Below, piece after piece: positions 54,013 to 64,000 of a stretch of DNA of 64,000 bases. The notes below the pieces were generated by a model. It was not told the DNA's origin, did not search any database, and saw only the letters and a program-made list of their open reading frames with translations. Position 1 is the stretch's first letter; each line of letters begins with the position of its first letter. The stretch is from Clostridium sp. (lineage in GTDB: Bacteria > Bacillota > Clostridia > Clostridiales > Clostridiaceae), in NCBI RefSeq assembly GCF_029258205.1, contig NZ_JARHZJ010000026.1:62001-126000 (forward strand), given 5' to 3'. The translations under genes and the position numbers were made by a program.

Positions 54013-54057
54013 AATTATTGAAAAGGGATGAGATTTTCTTATTCCTTTTCAATAATA
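54013..54057 (+). terminator. Intra-operon hairpin without clear U-tract
   Basis: TTATTGAAAAGG...CCTTTTCAATAA, 12-bp arms. Confidence 0.55.
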
Positions 54058-54070
54058 AAGGAGATGTTTT

Positions 54071-54934
54071 ATGGGGAAACAAAAAATATTTAAAGATTAT
54101 ATATATATATTGTTAGGTTCATTTCTTTTTTGTGCAGGATTAAATTGGTTTATAGTACCAATTGGTTTATATAATGGAGGGACTGTAGGAATTTCTCAAA
54201 TTATTCGTACTTTAATACAGTCTAGTGTAGAATTGCCTAAATCTTTTGATATAGCTGGAATAATTAACTTTATAATTAATTTACCTTTGTTATATCTCGC
54301 TTATCGACATTTTGGAAAATCACTTTTTTTAAAAACAGTTTTTAGTGTAGTTACACAAACGATTTTATTTTCTTTTATTCCTATTCCACAAAATCCTATT
54401 ATAAATGAATATATAGCAGCATGTTTAATAGGTGGGATTATGGCTGGTGTAGGTGTAGGAATAACTTTGCGTTTTGGTGGAACTGGTGGAGGAGCAGATA
54501 TTTTAGGATTGTATTTTACACAAAAATATAAGAACTTTAGTGTTGGTAAACTAGTATTAATTATTAATGCATTTATATATGGAACATGTGCAATTTTATT
54601 TGAATTACCTGTAGCTATTTATTCAATTATTTATTCAGCAGTATACTCAATGGTTGTTGATAGAATTCATTTGCAAAATATCAATACAAGTGTCATGATT
54701 TTCACAAAAAAGAAAGATATTCATAAAAAAATTATAAATGATTTACAAAGAGGAACAACGTATTGGAAAGGTGTTGGCGGTTATACCGAAAGTGATACTT
54801 ACGTTGTTATGAGTGTGCTTTCAAAATATGAAATTCAATATCTTATACAATTTTTAGAAGAAGAAGATCCAGATGCATTTGTTGTAATCACGGAAGGTAC
54901 CCAAATTGTTGGTAATTATGAAGTGAGAGTGTAG
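54071..54934 (+). CDS. YitT family (DUF161/DUF2179) membrane protein
   Basis: FCAGLNWFIVPIGLYNGGTVGISQI, GTGGGADILGLYFTQKY, C-terminal DUF2179. Confidence 0.9.
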   Translation: MGKQKIFKDYIYILLGSFLFCAGLNWFIVPIGLYNGGTVGISQIIRTLIQSSVELPKSFDIAGIINFIINLPLLYLAYRHFGKSLFLKTVFSVVTQTILFSFIPIPQNPIINEYIAACLIGGIMAGVGVGITLRFGGTGGGADILGLYFTQKYKNFSVGKLVLIINAFIYGTCAILFELPVAIYSIIYSAVYSMVVDRIHLQNINTSVMIFTKKKDIHKKIINDLQRGTTYWKGVGGYTESDTYVVMSVLSKYEIQYLIQFLEEEDPDAFVVITEGTQIVGNYEVRV

Positions 54935-54943
54935 GAGGTTTTT

Positions 54944-56539
54944 ATGAAGAAGATATTTTACAATGGAGCTATAATAACAATGGATGAATGTAATCCATAT
55001 GTGGAAGCTTTATGTATTGAGAATGGAGAAATCATTTCTTTAGGATTAAAGAAAGATATTTTATCTATGAAAGACAATGGAGATGAGATTATTGACTTAA
55101 AAGGAAAGACCTTGTTGCCAGGATTTATTGATGCGCATAGTCATTTTATTGGGTTAGCTAATTCATTGTCACAATGTGATTTATCACAAGCTCAATCTTT
55201 TGAAGATGTGGTTTTATTAATGAAAAAGTTTATTAATGATAATCATATTCCTAAAGGAGAATGGGTTTACGGAAGTCATTATGATCAAAACTTTCTTATT
55301 GAAAAAAAACATCCAGATAAATTTTTATTAGATAAAATTTCAACTGAACATCCAGTGGTAATTGTACATGCATCTTCACATATGGGGGTAGCTAATACAC
55401 TAGCAATGCAATGTCAAAATATTTCAGTTGAAACAAATGATCCAGAAGGTGGAAGATATGGTCGTGTAGGAAATAGATTAGAGCCTAATGGATATATGGA
55501 AGAAAATGCTTTTATAGGTTTTCAAAATAAGGTACCTATGATTAAAACGGAACGTATGATAGAACTTATTCAAAAAGCTCAAGATATTTATGCAAGTTAT
55601 GGTATAACTACAATTCAAGATGGTATGATTACAAAACCACTATTTAATTTGTTACAATATGCATCATCTTTAAATATATTGAAGTTAGATGTAGTAGGAT
55701 ATATAGATTTAGCTAATTGTCGAGAGTTAATGAAACAACAAGATACTTATAAAAATCAATATAAAAATCATTTCAAATTAGGTGGATATAAAACTTTTAT
55801 AGACGGTTCTCCTCAAGGACGTACTGCTTGGATTACATTCCCATATAGAAATAGTGATAATTATTATGGATATCCTGTTTTGTCAGATGAAGAATTATAT
55901 AAGCTTATTTACCAGGCTTTACAAGATCATCAACAATTATTAGCACATTGTAATGGAGATGCAGCGGCTGAACAATATATAACACAGTTTGAAAAGGTTA
56001 TTTATGATCATCCTGAGTTAGATTCTATGCGTCCAGTTATGATTCATGCTCAACTTGTTAGGAAAGATCAATTAAAACGTATGAAAAAGATTAATATGAT
56101 TCCAAGTTTTTTTATTGCACATACATATTATTGGGGAGATATTCATATACAAAACTTTGGAATTGAAAGAGCTAGTTTTATTTCACCAGCTAAAGATGCT
56201 GTTGATTTGAATATACCATTTACATTCCATCAGGATACTCCTGTATTACCACCTGATATGTTAAAAACATTATGGTGTGCTGTAAATCGTAAAACAAAAA
56301 ATGGAGTTAGTATTGGTGAAAATGAAAGAATAACAATTCAAGAAGCACTTAAGGCTATAACTGTATATCCTGCTTATCAATATTTTGAAGAAAATCAAAA
56401 AGGATGCTTGAGAGTTGGTAATAAAGCTGATCTTGTAATTTTAGATCAGAATCCTTTAGAAGCAAATAGTAATGAAATTGATAAAATTAAAGTTATAGAA
56501 ACAATTAAGGACGGAAAAACTATTTATGTATATGAGTAA
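54944..56539 (+). CDS. YtcJ-like amidohydrolase (metal-dependent hydrolase)
   Basis: GKTLLPGFIDAHSHFIGLANSL, YKTFIDGSPQGRTAWITFPY, FTFHQDTPVLPPDML, GNKADLVILDQNPLE. Confidence 0.9.
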   Translation: MKKIFYNGAIITMDECNPYVEALCIENGEIISLGLKKDILSMKDNGDEIIDLKGKTLLPGFIDAHSHFIGLANSLSQCDLSQAQSFEDVVLLMKKFINDNHIPKGEWVYGSHYDQNFLIEKKHPDKFLLDKISTEHPVVIVHASSHMGVANTLAMQCQNISVETNDPEGGRYGRVGNRLEPNGYMEENAFIGFQNKVPMIKTERMIELIQKAQDIYASYGITTIQDGMITKPLFNLLQYASSLNILKLDVVGYIDLANCRELMKQQDTYKNQYKNHFKLGGYKTFIDGSPQGRTAWITFPYRNSDNYYGYPVLSDEELYKLIYQALQDHQQLLAHCNGDAAAEQYITQFEKVIYDHPELDSMRPVMIHAQLVRKDQLKRMKKINMIPSFFIAHTYYWGDIHIQNFGIERASFISPAKDAVDLNIPFTFHQDTPVLPPDMLKTLWCAVNRKTKNGVSIGENERITIQEALKAITVYPAYQYFEENQKGCLRVGNKADLVILDQNPLEANSNEIDKIKVIETIKDGKTIYVYE

Positions 56540-56567
56540 CTATCTCTAGAGATAGTTACTTTTTTGA
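56534..56567 (+). terminator. Intrinsic terminator closing the accessory operon
   Basis: AGTAACTATCTctaGAGATAGTTACTTTTTT. Confidence 0.88.
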
Positions 56568-56723
56568 TTTTATGAAAAGTAAAAGAATACTTTATTGTTT
56601 TGGTATTATTAATAAAGAAAATGTTTAAAATATATTTTAAAATATGTATTTTGGGGAGGGATTTAGATAATACTAGATATATTACTGATGGCTTTACTTA
56701 GATTAGAAAGGAATGAATTTTAG

Positions 56724-57197
56724 GTGTATAGAATAAGAGATTTAATTGGGCTTAAAGTTTTTGATTCTAATGGAAAAAATGTTGGAGTAGTTTGCGATCT
56801 TGCTATAGATTATTTTAATGGAAAAGTTATTGGTTTTATAATAACAAAAAAATTATTTTCAAATAGAGATTATGTGGATTTAACTAACGTTATTTCTTTA
56901 AGTGATACCATTATGGTGGAAGGAGTGCATGTGCATAGAGGATTAAAATTTAGCCAGATAAAAAACTTTGATATTATAAATAAGGATGGTCATATGATAG
57001 GAATATTAGAAGATATTTTAATAGACTATGACTTTTATATAAGAGGACTAATAGTAGTAAGTGGATTGTTTGATAAATTTAGAAATGGCAAAAGAGTCAT
57101 ACAATTAAAAGAAACTATTTTAGGGGAAGAAAATATCTTATTTTTTGGTAATAAAAATATAAATTTCAGAATGATTCCAAGAAAATATTTTGGTTGA
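56724..57197 (+). CDS. PRC-barrel domain protein
   Basis: GTG start; two PRC-barrel repeats (LIGLKVFDSNGKNVGVVCDLAIDYFNGKVIGFII). Confidence 0.85.
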   Translation: MYRIRDLIGLKVFDSNGKNVGVVCDLAIDYFNGKVIGFIITKKLFSNRDYVDLTNVISLSDTIMVEGVHVHRGLKFSQIKNFDIINKDGHMIGILEDILIDYDFYIRGLIVVSGLFDKFRNGKRVIQLKETILGEENILFFGNKNINFRMIPRKYFG

Positions 57198-57222
57198 AAA
57201 AAATTAAAAGGGAGGAGTAGGG

Positions 57223-58260
57223 ATGTTTATAACTTTAAAAGATAAAAAAAGATTTATAAAAAGTTTAATACTAACATTTGTGATTATCTTATTTATATTC
57301 CTTTTATATCAATTTGAAGCTTTTAGGGATATTAGTTTTATAGTACTTGTATCAGGAATTTTTTCATACATTCTTAGACCTCTATATAGATTTTTATATG
57401 AAAAAACAAAAATAAATAAAAATTTTTTAGCTATGTCTATAGTGCTTAGCGTAATTTTTTTTATGTTATTTTTTTTAACAGCTCTAATTCCAAGTATGTT
57501 TAAGGAGGGAGAAAGTTTTGATGATTTAATAAATGGTATAGAAGTCTTTATAAATGATTTAATTATGAAGATGAAGTTTATGGAATTAGGAGTTTGGGAT
57601 GTTGTTGAAAGTCAAGTTATTGAGAAATTAAATATATTATTAGTTAATTTTGCAAATGATATTATAAATAATTTAATCAGTTTTTCAGAGAATATTTTAG
57701 CTTTTGCTGTTATACCTGTATTAGCATATTATTTTTTAGCTTATGGAGATTTGTTATCTAATAAATTTTTATATTGTTGTCCAATGGATAAAAGAACTCT
57801 ATTGAAAAACTTAGGAAGAGATATTGATAAAGTATTGGGTAAGTATATTTTAGGACAATTAATTTTAAGCTTAGTTGTTGGAGTTATGACATTTATAGGA
57901 ATGCTTATATTAGGAATAAAGTTTCCTCTATTATTAGCAGTTTTAAATGCATTACTTAATATTATACCGTATTTTGGAGCGGTTTTAGGTGCAATACCTG
58001 CTATAGTTGTGGCACTAGTAGAAGGACCGAATAAAATTTTATGGGTTATATTGACATTTTTAATAATTCAACAAATTGAAGGGAATTTAATAGCACCTAA
58101 AATTACAGCCGAAAGTATAGATATGCATCCAATATTAATCATAATATTACTTTTAATTGGAGAACAAATAGGAGGTCTTATGGGAATGGTTTTTATAGTT
58201 CCTATAGCTGTTGTTATTAAAGTTTTATTTGAGGATTGTGATTATTATATGTTTTTATGA
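57223..58260 (+). CDS. AI-2E family (YtvI/PerM-like) membrane permease
   Basis: Polytopic; NIIPYFGAVLGAIPAIVVAL, QQIEGNLIAPKI. Confidence 0.9.
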   Translation: MFITLKDKKRFIKSLILTFVIILFIFLLYQFEAFRDISFIVLVSGIFSYILRPLYRFLYEKTKINKNFLAMSIVLSVIFFMLFFLTALIPSMFKEGESFDDLINGIEVFINDLIMKMKFMELGVWDVVESQVIEKLNILLVNFANDIINNLISFSENILAFAVIPVLAYYFLAYGDLLSNKFLYCCPMDKRTLLKNLGRDIDKVLGKYILGQLILSLVVGVMTFIGMLILGIKFPLLLAVLNALLNIIPYFGAVLGAIPAIVVALVEGPNKILWVILTFLIIQQIEGNLIAPKITAESIDMHPILIIILLLIGEQIGGLMGMVFIVPIAVVIKVLFEDCDYYMFL

Positions 58261-58376
58261 TAAAATATTAAGTAAAGATAGTTTTTAAATAGATTAAATT
58301 ATTCATATTATAGATAAGGAATAAGAATTAAAGAAATAGATATATAAGAAATAGAGATATATAATTGGTAATTATA

Positions 58377-58405
58377 TTGACAGGTAAAGAAATTTTTTTT
58401 ATAAT
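58377..58405 (+). promoter_or_regulatory. Consensus sigma-A promoter for alaS leader
   Basis: TTGACA (58377-58382), N17, TATAAT (58400-58405). Confidence 0.85.
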
Positions 58406-58424
58406 TTGCCTATAATAACTTAAT

Positions 58425-58630
58425 GAAAAGCGTTGACGAGAATGAGTAGGCATTTATCTTTTAATCAGAGAGGAAGTGGTTGGTGAAAACTTCTTAAAAG
58501 ATATGTTGAAGCTATCTTTGAGCTATATTTTTAGAGTGATGTAGTTTTACATAATTAGGGTGGTACCGCGGAGCATAGGATTTCGTCCCTTTTTAATTAG
58601 GGGTGTTTGTTTTATGGTCTTTTTTTATGT
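58425..58630 (+). ncRNA. T-box leader upstream of alaS
   Basis: T-box core AGGGTGGTACCGCGG near 58557-58571; Stem I-like gagaatgagtagg; candidate specifier GCT at 58511-58513. Confidence 0.93.
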
Positions 58631-58753
58631 GTGAAACTAATTATAAAATAAAACAATATCTAGAGCTAAGTAGAGAGTTTGATCTTATTTTATAAATATC
58701 ATATTAAACTTGAAGTCTAAAGGATAAATACATAAAATTTGGAGGGATAAATT

Positions 58754-61393
58754 ATGAAATTCATGGGAGCAAATGAATTAAGAGAAAAATATTTAAGCTT
58801 TTTTGAAAGCAAAGGTCATTTAAGATTACAGTCATTTCCGTTAGTACCTAAAAATGATAAGAGTTTATTATTAATAAATGCAGGAATGGCACCACTTAAA
58901 CCTTATTTCACAGGTTTAGAAGAACCACCAAAAAAAAGAATAACAACTTGCCAAAAATGTATAAGAACTGGTGATATAGAGAATGTTGGTAAAACATCAA
59001 GACATGGTACCTTTTTTGAAATGTTAGGAAACTTCTCATTTGGAGATTACTTCAAATCAGAAATAATTCCTTGGGCTTGGGAATTCATAACAGAAACTCT
59101 AGGAATTCCAAAGGACAAATTATATGTAACTATATATTTAGATGATGATGAAGCTTATGATATTTGGACTAGTAAAACAGACGTAGATCCAAGTAGAATA
59201 TTCAGATTAGGAAAAGATGATAACTTCTGGGAAATAGGAGTAGGTCCTTGTGGTCCTTGTACAGAGATTCACTTTGATAGAGGAGAGGGAAAGGTTGAAA
59301 CTGTAGAAGAATTCTTAGAAGCTTCAGATGCTGATAGAATAGTTGAATTCTGGAACTTAGTTTTCACTCAATTTGATAAAGATGAAGAAGGAAACTACAA
59401 TGAATTAGCTCAAAAGAACATAGATACAGGTATGGGCTTAGAAAGAATAGCCACAATAATGCAAGGTGTAGATAATATCTTCGAAATAGATACAGTTAAA
59501 AACATATTAAATAAGGCATGTGAATTAACAAATTCTAAATATGGAGAAGATAAAGACAAAGATGTATCATTAAGAATAATAACTGACCATGGAAAAAGTG
59601 TTACTTTCTTAATATGCGACGGTGTTCAACCATCAAATGAAGGTAGAGGATATGTTTTAAGAAGACTTCTTAGAAGAGCTGCTAGACATGGAAGACTTTT
59701 AGGAGTTAAAGATATATTCTTAAATGAAATGGTTGATGCTGTAGTTGAAAATTATGGTGAAGCTTATCCAGAATTAAAAGAAAAAGCTGATTATATTAAG
59801 AAAATAATTAAATTAGAAGAAGAAAGATTTAACGAAACAATAGACTCAGGTATGGATATACTTATGAGTTATATTTCAGAAATGGAAGAAAAAAATGAGA
59901 AAGTTTTATCAGGAGCTAAAGCTTTCAAATTATATGATACTTATGGATTCCCTCTAGAGCTTACTCAGGAAATATTAGAAGAAAAAGGATTAGAGTTAGA
60001 TATAGAAAACTTTAATAAAGAAATGAAAGAGCAAAGAGAAAGAGCTAGAAATGCTAGAGGAGAAAGTAGCTACATGGGAAGTGAAGAAAGTCCAGTTAAC
60101 AAAGTGGATGCTTCAATAGTTACTGAATTCGATGGATATGTTAATTTAGAACTTAATTCAAAAGTTATAGTACTAGGAAATAATGAAGAGTTTAAATCTG
60201 AACTTTCAGAAGGAGAAGAAGGTTTCTTATTAACTGACAAAACTCCTTTTTATGCTGAAATGGGAGGTCAAGTTGGAGATAGAGGAAATATAACTTCAGC
60301 AACTGGAATGGCAATAGTTACAGATTGTAAGAAGAATGTTGGTGGAAAATTTGTTCACTATATTAAGGTTATAGAAGGTAGCTTAAAAGAAGGTCAAGAA
60401 GTTAAATTATCAGTTGATGCTTCAAGAAGATCTAACATATGTAAAAATCATACGGCTACACATATGTTACATGAGGCTTTAAAAGAAGTTTTAGGAGATC
60501 ATGTAAATCAGTCAGGTTCATATGTTGATGAAGAAAGATTAAGATTTGACTTTACTCATTTTGCAGCTTTAACAGAAGAAGAATTAGAAAAAGTTGAATT
60601 ATTAGTAAATGAAAAAATTATGGCTGTATCTGTAGTTGATACAAAAGAAATGTCATTAGATGAAGCTAGAAACAGCGGAGCAACTTGTCTTTTCGATGAA
60701 AAGTATGCTGAAAAAGTAAGAGTTGTTTCAGTTGGAGATTTCTCAAAAGAATTATGTGGAGGAACTCATGTAGCTAACTCAGGAGAAATTGGATTATTTA
60801 AGATAGTTTCAGAATCAGGAGTTTCTGCTGGAATAAGAAGAATAGAAGCTGTTACTGGAATAAGTGCATTAAAATTCATGGAAATTAAAAATAATATGCT
60901 TAAAGAAGCCGCTTTAATGCTTAAATGTAATGAAAAAGATATTGCTAAGAGAATAGCAGCTCAAGCTCATGAATTAAAAGAAAAAGATAAAGAAATATCA
61001 GAACTTAAAGCTAAATTAGTTCAGGGTGCTGAAGATGACATATTAAAAGATAAAGTTGAAATAAATGGAGTTGAATTAGTTACAGCAGAATTAAAAGATG
61101 TTGATGGAAATTCATTAAGAGATTTAGCTGATAAAGTTAGAAATAAATTAAATAATGGAATAGTTGTTTTAGCAAGTGATAATGGTGGAAAAGTAAACTT
61201 AGTAGCTATGGCAACTAAAAATTCATTAGCAAATGGAGTTCATTGTGGAAAAGTTATCAAAGAAGTTGCAGCAGTTGTAGGCGGCGGAGGTGGTGGAAGA
61301 CCTGACATGGCTCAAGCTGGTGGAAAAAATCCAGAAAATATAGCTAAAGCGTTAGAAAAAGCAAAAGAAGTTGTAGAATTACTTGTAAAATAG
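58754..61393 (+). CDS. alaS: Alanyl-tRNA synthetase
   Basis: [32 protein letters not shown]...; C-terminal [16 protein letters not shown]. Confidence 0.98.
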   Translation: MKFMGANELREKYLSFFESKGHLRLQSFPLVPKNDKSLLLINAGMAPLKPYFTGLEEPPKKRITTCQKCIRTGDIENVGKTSRHGTFFEMLGNFSFGDYFKSEIIPWAWEFITETLGIPKDKLYVTIYLDDDEAYDIWTSKTDVDPSRIFRLGKDDNFWEIGVGPCGPCTEIHFDRGEGKVETVEEFLEASDADRIVEFWNLVFTQFDKDEEGNYNELAQKNIDTGMGLERIATIMQGVDNIFEIDTVKNILNKACELTNSKYGEDKDKDVSLRIITDHGKSVTFLICDGVQPSNEGRGYVLRRLLRRAARHGRLLGVKDIFLNEMVDAVVENYGEAYPELKEKADYIKKIIKLEEERFNETIDSGMDILMSYISEMEEKNEKVLSGAKAFKLYDTYGFPLELTQEILEEKGLELDIENFNKEMKEQRERARNARGESSYMGSEESPVNKVDASIVTEFDGYVNLELNSKVIVLGNNEEFKSELSEGEEGFLLTDKTPFYAEMGGQVGDRGNITSATGMAIVTDCKKNVGGKFVHYIKVIEGSLKEGQEVKLSVDASRRSNICKNHTATHMLHEALKEVLGDHVNQSGSYVDEERLRFDFTHFAALTEEELEKVELLVNEKIMAVSVVDTKEMSLDEARNSGATCLFDEKYAEKVRVVSVGDFSKELCGGTHVANSGEIGLFKIVSESGVSAGIRRIEAVTGISALKFMEIKNNMLKEAALMLKCNEKDIAKRIAAQAHELKEKDKEISELKAKLVQGAEDDILKDKVEINGVELVTAELKDVDGNSLRDLADKVRNKLNNGIVVLASDNGGKVNLVAMATKNSLANGVHCGKVIKEVAAVVGGGGGGRPDMAQAGGKNPENIAKALEKAKEVVELLVK

Positions 61394-61537
61394 TTGTACT
61401 TTTATGCAAATATAGTTTATAATGATTATAAAGTAAAGCGTGAATAAAAACTAATTTAAAAGATAATAATATATGTAAATATATAAAGTTAAAATATATT
61501 TACTGTAAGGGGGTGAGCTGCTAGTAAGCAGCATGTT

Positions 61538-61795
61538 ATGAGCAACAATTTTGATCACACAATGCAGTTTGATTTTAGTAAAAATAAGGAAGATTTAACT
61601 AAATCAATATTAACTGATGTATACAACTCACTAAAGGAAAAAGGCTATAACCCGGTTAATCAGCTAGTTGGATACTTAATTTCAGGTGACCCTACTTACA
61701 TTACTAATTACAACGGGGCAAGAGCTTTAGTAAGGAAACTGGAAAGAGATGAAATACTTGAAGAAGTTATAAAATCTTATCTAGATATAAAATAA
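61538..61795 (+). CDS. IreB family (UPF0297) protein
   Basis: QFDFSKNKEDLTKSILTDVYNSLKEKGYNPVNQLVGYLISGDPTYITNYNGAR. Confidence 0.95.
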   Translation: MSNNFDHTMQFDFSKNKEDLTKSILTDVYNSLKEKGYNPVNQLVGYLISGDPTYITNYNGARALVRKLERDEILEEVIKSYLDIK

Positions 61796-61797
61796 CA

Positions 61798-61824
61798 AGG
61801 AGTGCCCGAAAGGGTACTCTTTCG
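61798..61824 (+). terminator. Short hairpin between ireB-like gene and ruvX
   Basis: GAGTGCCCgaaaGGGTACTCTTTCGTTT. Confidence 0.6.
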
Positions 61825-61842
61825 TTTATGTAAGGAGATTCA

Positions 61843-62256
61843 ATGAGAATTTTAGGTTTAGATATCGGAAGTAAAACTATAGGTGTTGCAGTAAGTGATC
61901 CACTTGGATGGACAGCTCAAGGTGTAACAACTATAAAAAGAGATTGCTACACTAAAGATGTAGAGTCAGTCATGAAAATATGCAAAGAGTATGGAGTGGA
62001 AACTATAGTTGCAGGTATGCCCAAAAATATGAATGGAACAATAGGACCATCTGGAGAAATGGTTAAAAATTTATGTGAACAAATTGAAAAATCATTTGAT
62101 GGTAAAATAGAGTTTTGGGATGAAAGGCTTACAACAGTTGCTGCTCATAGAGCAATGCTAGAAGCGGATTTATCAAGAGCTAAGAGAAAAAAAATAGTCG
62201 ACAAAATAGCGGCTACTTATATATTACAAGGATACTTAGACAGAATATCAAAATAA
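61843..62256 (+). CDS. ruvX: Holliday junction resolvase RuvX/YqgF
   Basis: [34 protein letters not shown]. Confidence 0.96.
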   Translation: MRILGLDIGSKTIGVAVSDPLGWTAQGVTTIKRDCYTKDVESVMKICKEYGVETIVAGMPKNMNGTIGPSGEMVKNLCEQIEKSFDGKIEFWDERLTTVAAHRAMLEADLSRAKRKKIVDKIAATYILQGYLDRISK

Positions 62257-62271
62257 AAAGGAGAAGTTAAA

Positions 62272-62526
62272 ATGAATAACGATTTACAACCAATAGTTTT
62301 AGTTGATGAAGAAGGAATAGAAACAACATTCAACGTAGTAACTAAATTAGATATAGAAGAAAAAGAATATTTCTTATTATCACCAGAAGGTGAGGAAGAC
62401 GTAGTTATAGCTATGCAAGTTGTTCAAGATGAATATGGAGAAGAAACTTTAGCTCCAGTTGAGAATGATTTTGAAATTGAAATGATAGAAGAAGCTTATG
62501 CAACTTTATTCGCAGAAGAAGAATAA
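62272..62526 (+). CDS. DUF1292 family protein
   Basis: IVLVDEEGIETTFNVVTKLDIEEKEYFLLSPEGEE. Confidence 0.92.
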   Translation: MNNDLQPIVLVDEEGIETTFNVVTKLDIEEKEYFLLSPEGEEDVVIAMQVVQDEYGEETLAPVENDFEIEMIEEAYATLFAEEE

Positions 62527-62546
62527 CGGTAAAGTGAGGTTTTAAT

Positions 62547-62999
62547 ATGGTAAATACAGCTTCAGTAGATTTTGATGCTTTAAAAGAAGAATTAAAGAAG
62601 AAGGGTTATAAGTTAACTCCTCAAAGAAGAGCTATAGTTGATACTATAATACAAAATGAGGGCAAACACTTAACTGCTGAGGAAATTTATGACGAGGTTA
62701 AGAAAAGTTGTCCAGAGATTGGATTAGCTACCGTATATAGAACAATAATTCTTCTAGAAGAGATGGGTGTAATCTATAAGTTAGATTTAGAAGATGGATG
62801 TAGTAGATATGAACTTGCTCATGATGATGAACAGCATAGACACCATCATTTAGTTTGTAATAAATGCGGAAAAGTTTATGAGGTTGAAGCGGATTTATTA
62901 GATGAACTAGAAGAAGAGATTGAAACTAAATATGGATTTGAAATATTAGATCATACAGTAAAGTTTTTCGGAATATGCAAGGATTGTAGAAATGAATAG
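62547..62999 (+). CDS. fur: Fur family transcriptional regulator
   Basis: YKLTPQRRAIVDTI, HRHHHLVCNKCGKVYEV, CKDC. Confidence 0.93.
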   Translation: MVNTASVDFDALKEELKKKGYKLTPQRRAIVDTIIQNEGKHLTAEEIYDEVKKSCPEIGLATVYRTIILLEEMGVIYKLDLEDGCSRYELAHDDEQHRHHHLVCNKCGKVYEVEADLLDELEEEIETKYGFEILDHTVKFFGICKDCRNE

Positions 63000-63069
63000 A
63001 GAAATTTTCTCAAATGAGGAAACCTCTTTTATACATAAGCGTACTACTACAAAAAAGAGGAGGGAAAAT

Positions 63070-64000
63070 ATGAAACGTGAAAAGCTAAAGGTTAAAATTA
63101 TACCTTTAGGTGGTTTGAATGAGATAGGTAAAAATCTAACTGTTATAGAATTTAAAGAGGATATAATTGTAGTTGACTGTGGACTAAAGTTCCCAGACGA
63201 AGATATGTTTGGTATTGATATAGTTATTCCAGACGTATCATATCTTGTTAAAAATGCAGAAAAAGTTAGAGGAATATTTTTAACTCATGGACATGAAGAT
63301 CATATTGGTGCTTTACCCTATGTGTTAAAAAATTTAAATGTACCTGTTTATGGAACAAAACTTACTTTAGGAATAGTTGAAACAAAACTAAAAGAACATG
63401 GTTTATTAAGTACGACAGAGCTTATAAGAGTTAAACCAAGAGATATTATAAAATTAAAATCATCATCTGTTGAATTTGTAAAAACTAATCATAGTATAGC
63501 AGATTCAGTTGCTATAGCAGTGCATACACCATTAGGAGTTGTACTTCATACAGGTGATTTTAAAGTAGACTATACGCCAACTGACGGAGAGGTAATGGAT
63601 TTTGCTAGATTTGCAGAATTGGGAAGAAAAGGAGTTCTTGCAATGATGGCTGATTCTACTAATGTAGAGAGACCAGGATATACAATGTCAGAGAGGGCTG
63701 TAGGAGAAAATCTTAAAAAAATATTTATTGGAGCAAAGGGAAGAATAATAATAGCAACATTTGCTTCAAATATTCATAGAATACAGCAAATTGTTGAAGC
63801 AGCAGAAATGACAGGAAGAAAGATTGCTGTTTCAGGAAGAAGTATGGAAAATATAGTTCAGGTTGCAATAGAGCTAGGATATTTAACAATAGATAAAGAT
63901 TCTTTTATTAGCATAGATGCTATAAATAAATATCCAAATGAGCAAGTCACTATAATAACTACAGGAAGCCAAGGAGAACCAATGTCAGCATTAGCTAGAA
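63070..64000 (+). CDS. rnj: Ribonuclease J, 3'-truncated by window end
   Basis: ATG at 63070, frame open to end: MKREKLKVKIIPLGGLNEIGKNLTVIEF, GHEDHIGALPYVLKNL metallo-beta-lactamase motif; absent from the ORF track because it has no stop in the window. Confidence 0.93.
   Translation, partial: MKREKLKVKIIPLGGLNEIGKNLTVIEFKEDIIVVDCGLKFPDEDMFGIDIVIPDVSYLVKNAEKVRGIFLTHGHEDHIGALPYVLKNLNVPVYGTKLTLGIVETKLKEHGLLSTTELIRVKPRDIIKLKSSSVEFVKTNHSIADSVAIAVHTPLGVVLHTGDFKVDYTPTDGEVMDFARFAELGRKGVLAMMADSTNVERPGYTMSERAVGENLKKIFIGAKGRIIIATFASNIHRIQQIVEAAEMTGRKIAVSGRSMENIVQVAIELGYLTIDKDSFISIDAINKYPNEQVTIITTGSQGEPMSALAR

Overview
The window looks like an AT-rich, low-GC Firmicute chromosome, most likely Clostridium perfringens or a close relative. 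That assignment is inferred from gene order, AGA/ATA-rich codon use and protein families; no search was run. The backbone is mostly textbook clostridial: the end of a pilus-like operon, efp, spoIIIAA-AH, asp23-nusB-folD-xseAB-ispA-dxs-tlyA-nadK-argR-recN-spoIVB-spo0A, spoIIM-xerD-pyrimidine phosphorylase-dacF-scpAB, a nitrate-reductase/molybdenum-cofactor cluster, rarA-iscR-iscS-iscU-mnmA, and alaS-ireB-ruvX-fur-rnj (truncated by the window end). The main accessory region is a compact about 9.9 kb block (about 46.7-56.6 kb). It encodes a LevR-like PRD regulator, a complete lactose/cellobiose-type PTS (IIA, IIB, IIC), a GH1 6-phospho-beta-glycosidase, a DUF871/MupG-like (GH170) protein, a YitT-type membrane protein and a YtcJ-like amidohydrolase. 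Its codon usage differs from its neighbours, so it is probably acquired and is the best candidate for an uncharacterised system. Other points: a Moco-riboswitch-like leader with an intrinsic terminator before moeA, a sigma-H promoter overlapping a 0A box upstream of spo0A, a Nudix pseudogene, a possible MITE-like 201-bp element, two cases of a Shine-Dalgarno separated from its start codon by a hairpin, and a T-box leader before alaS.
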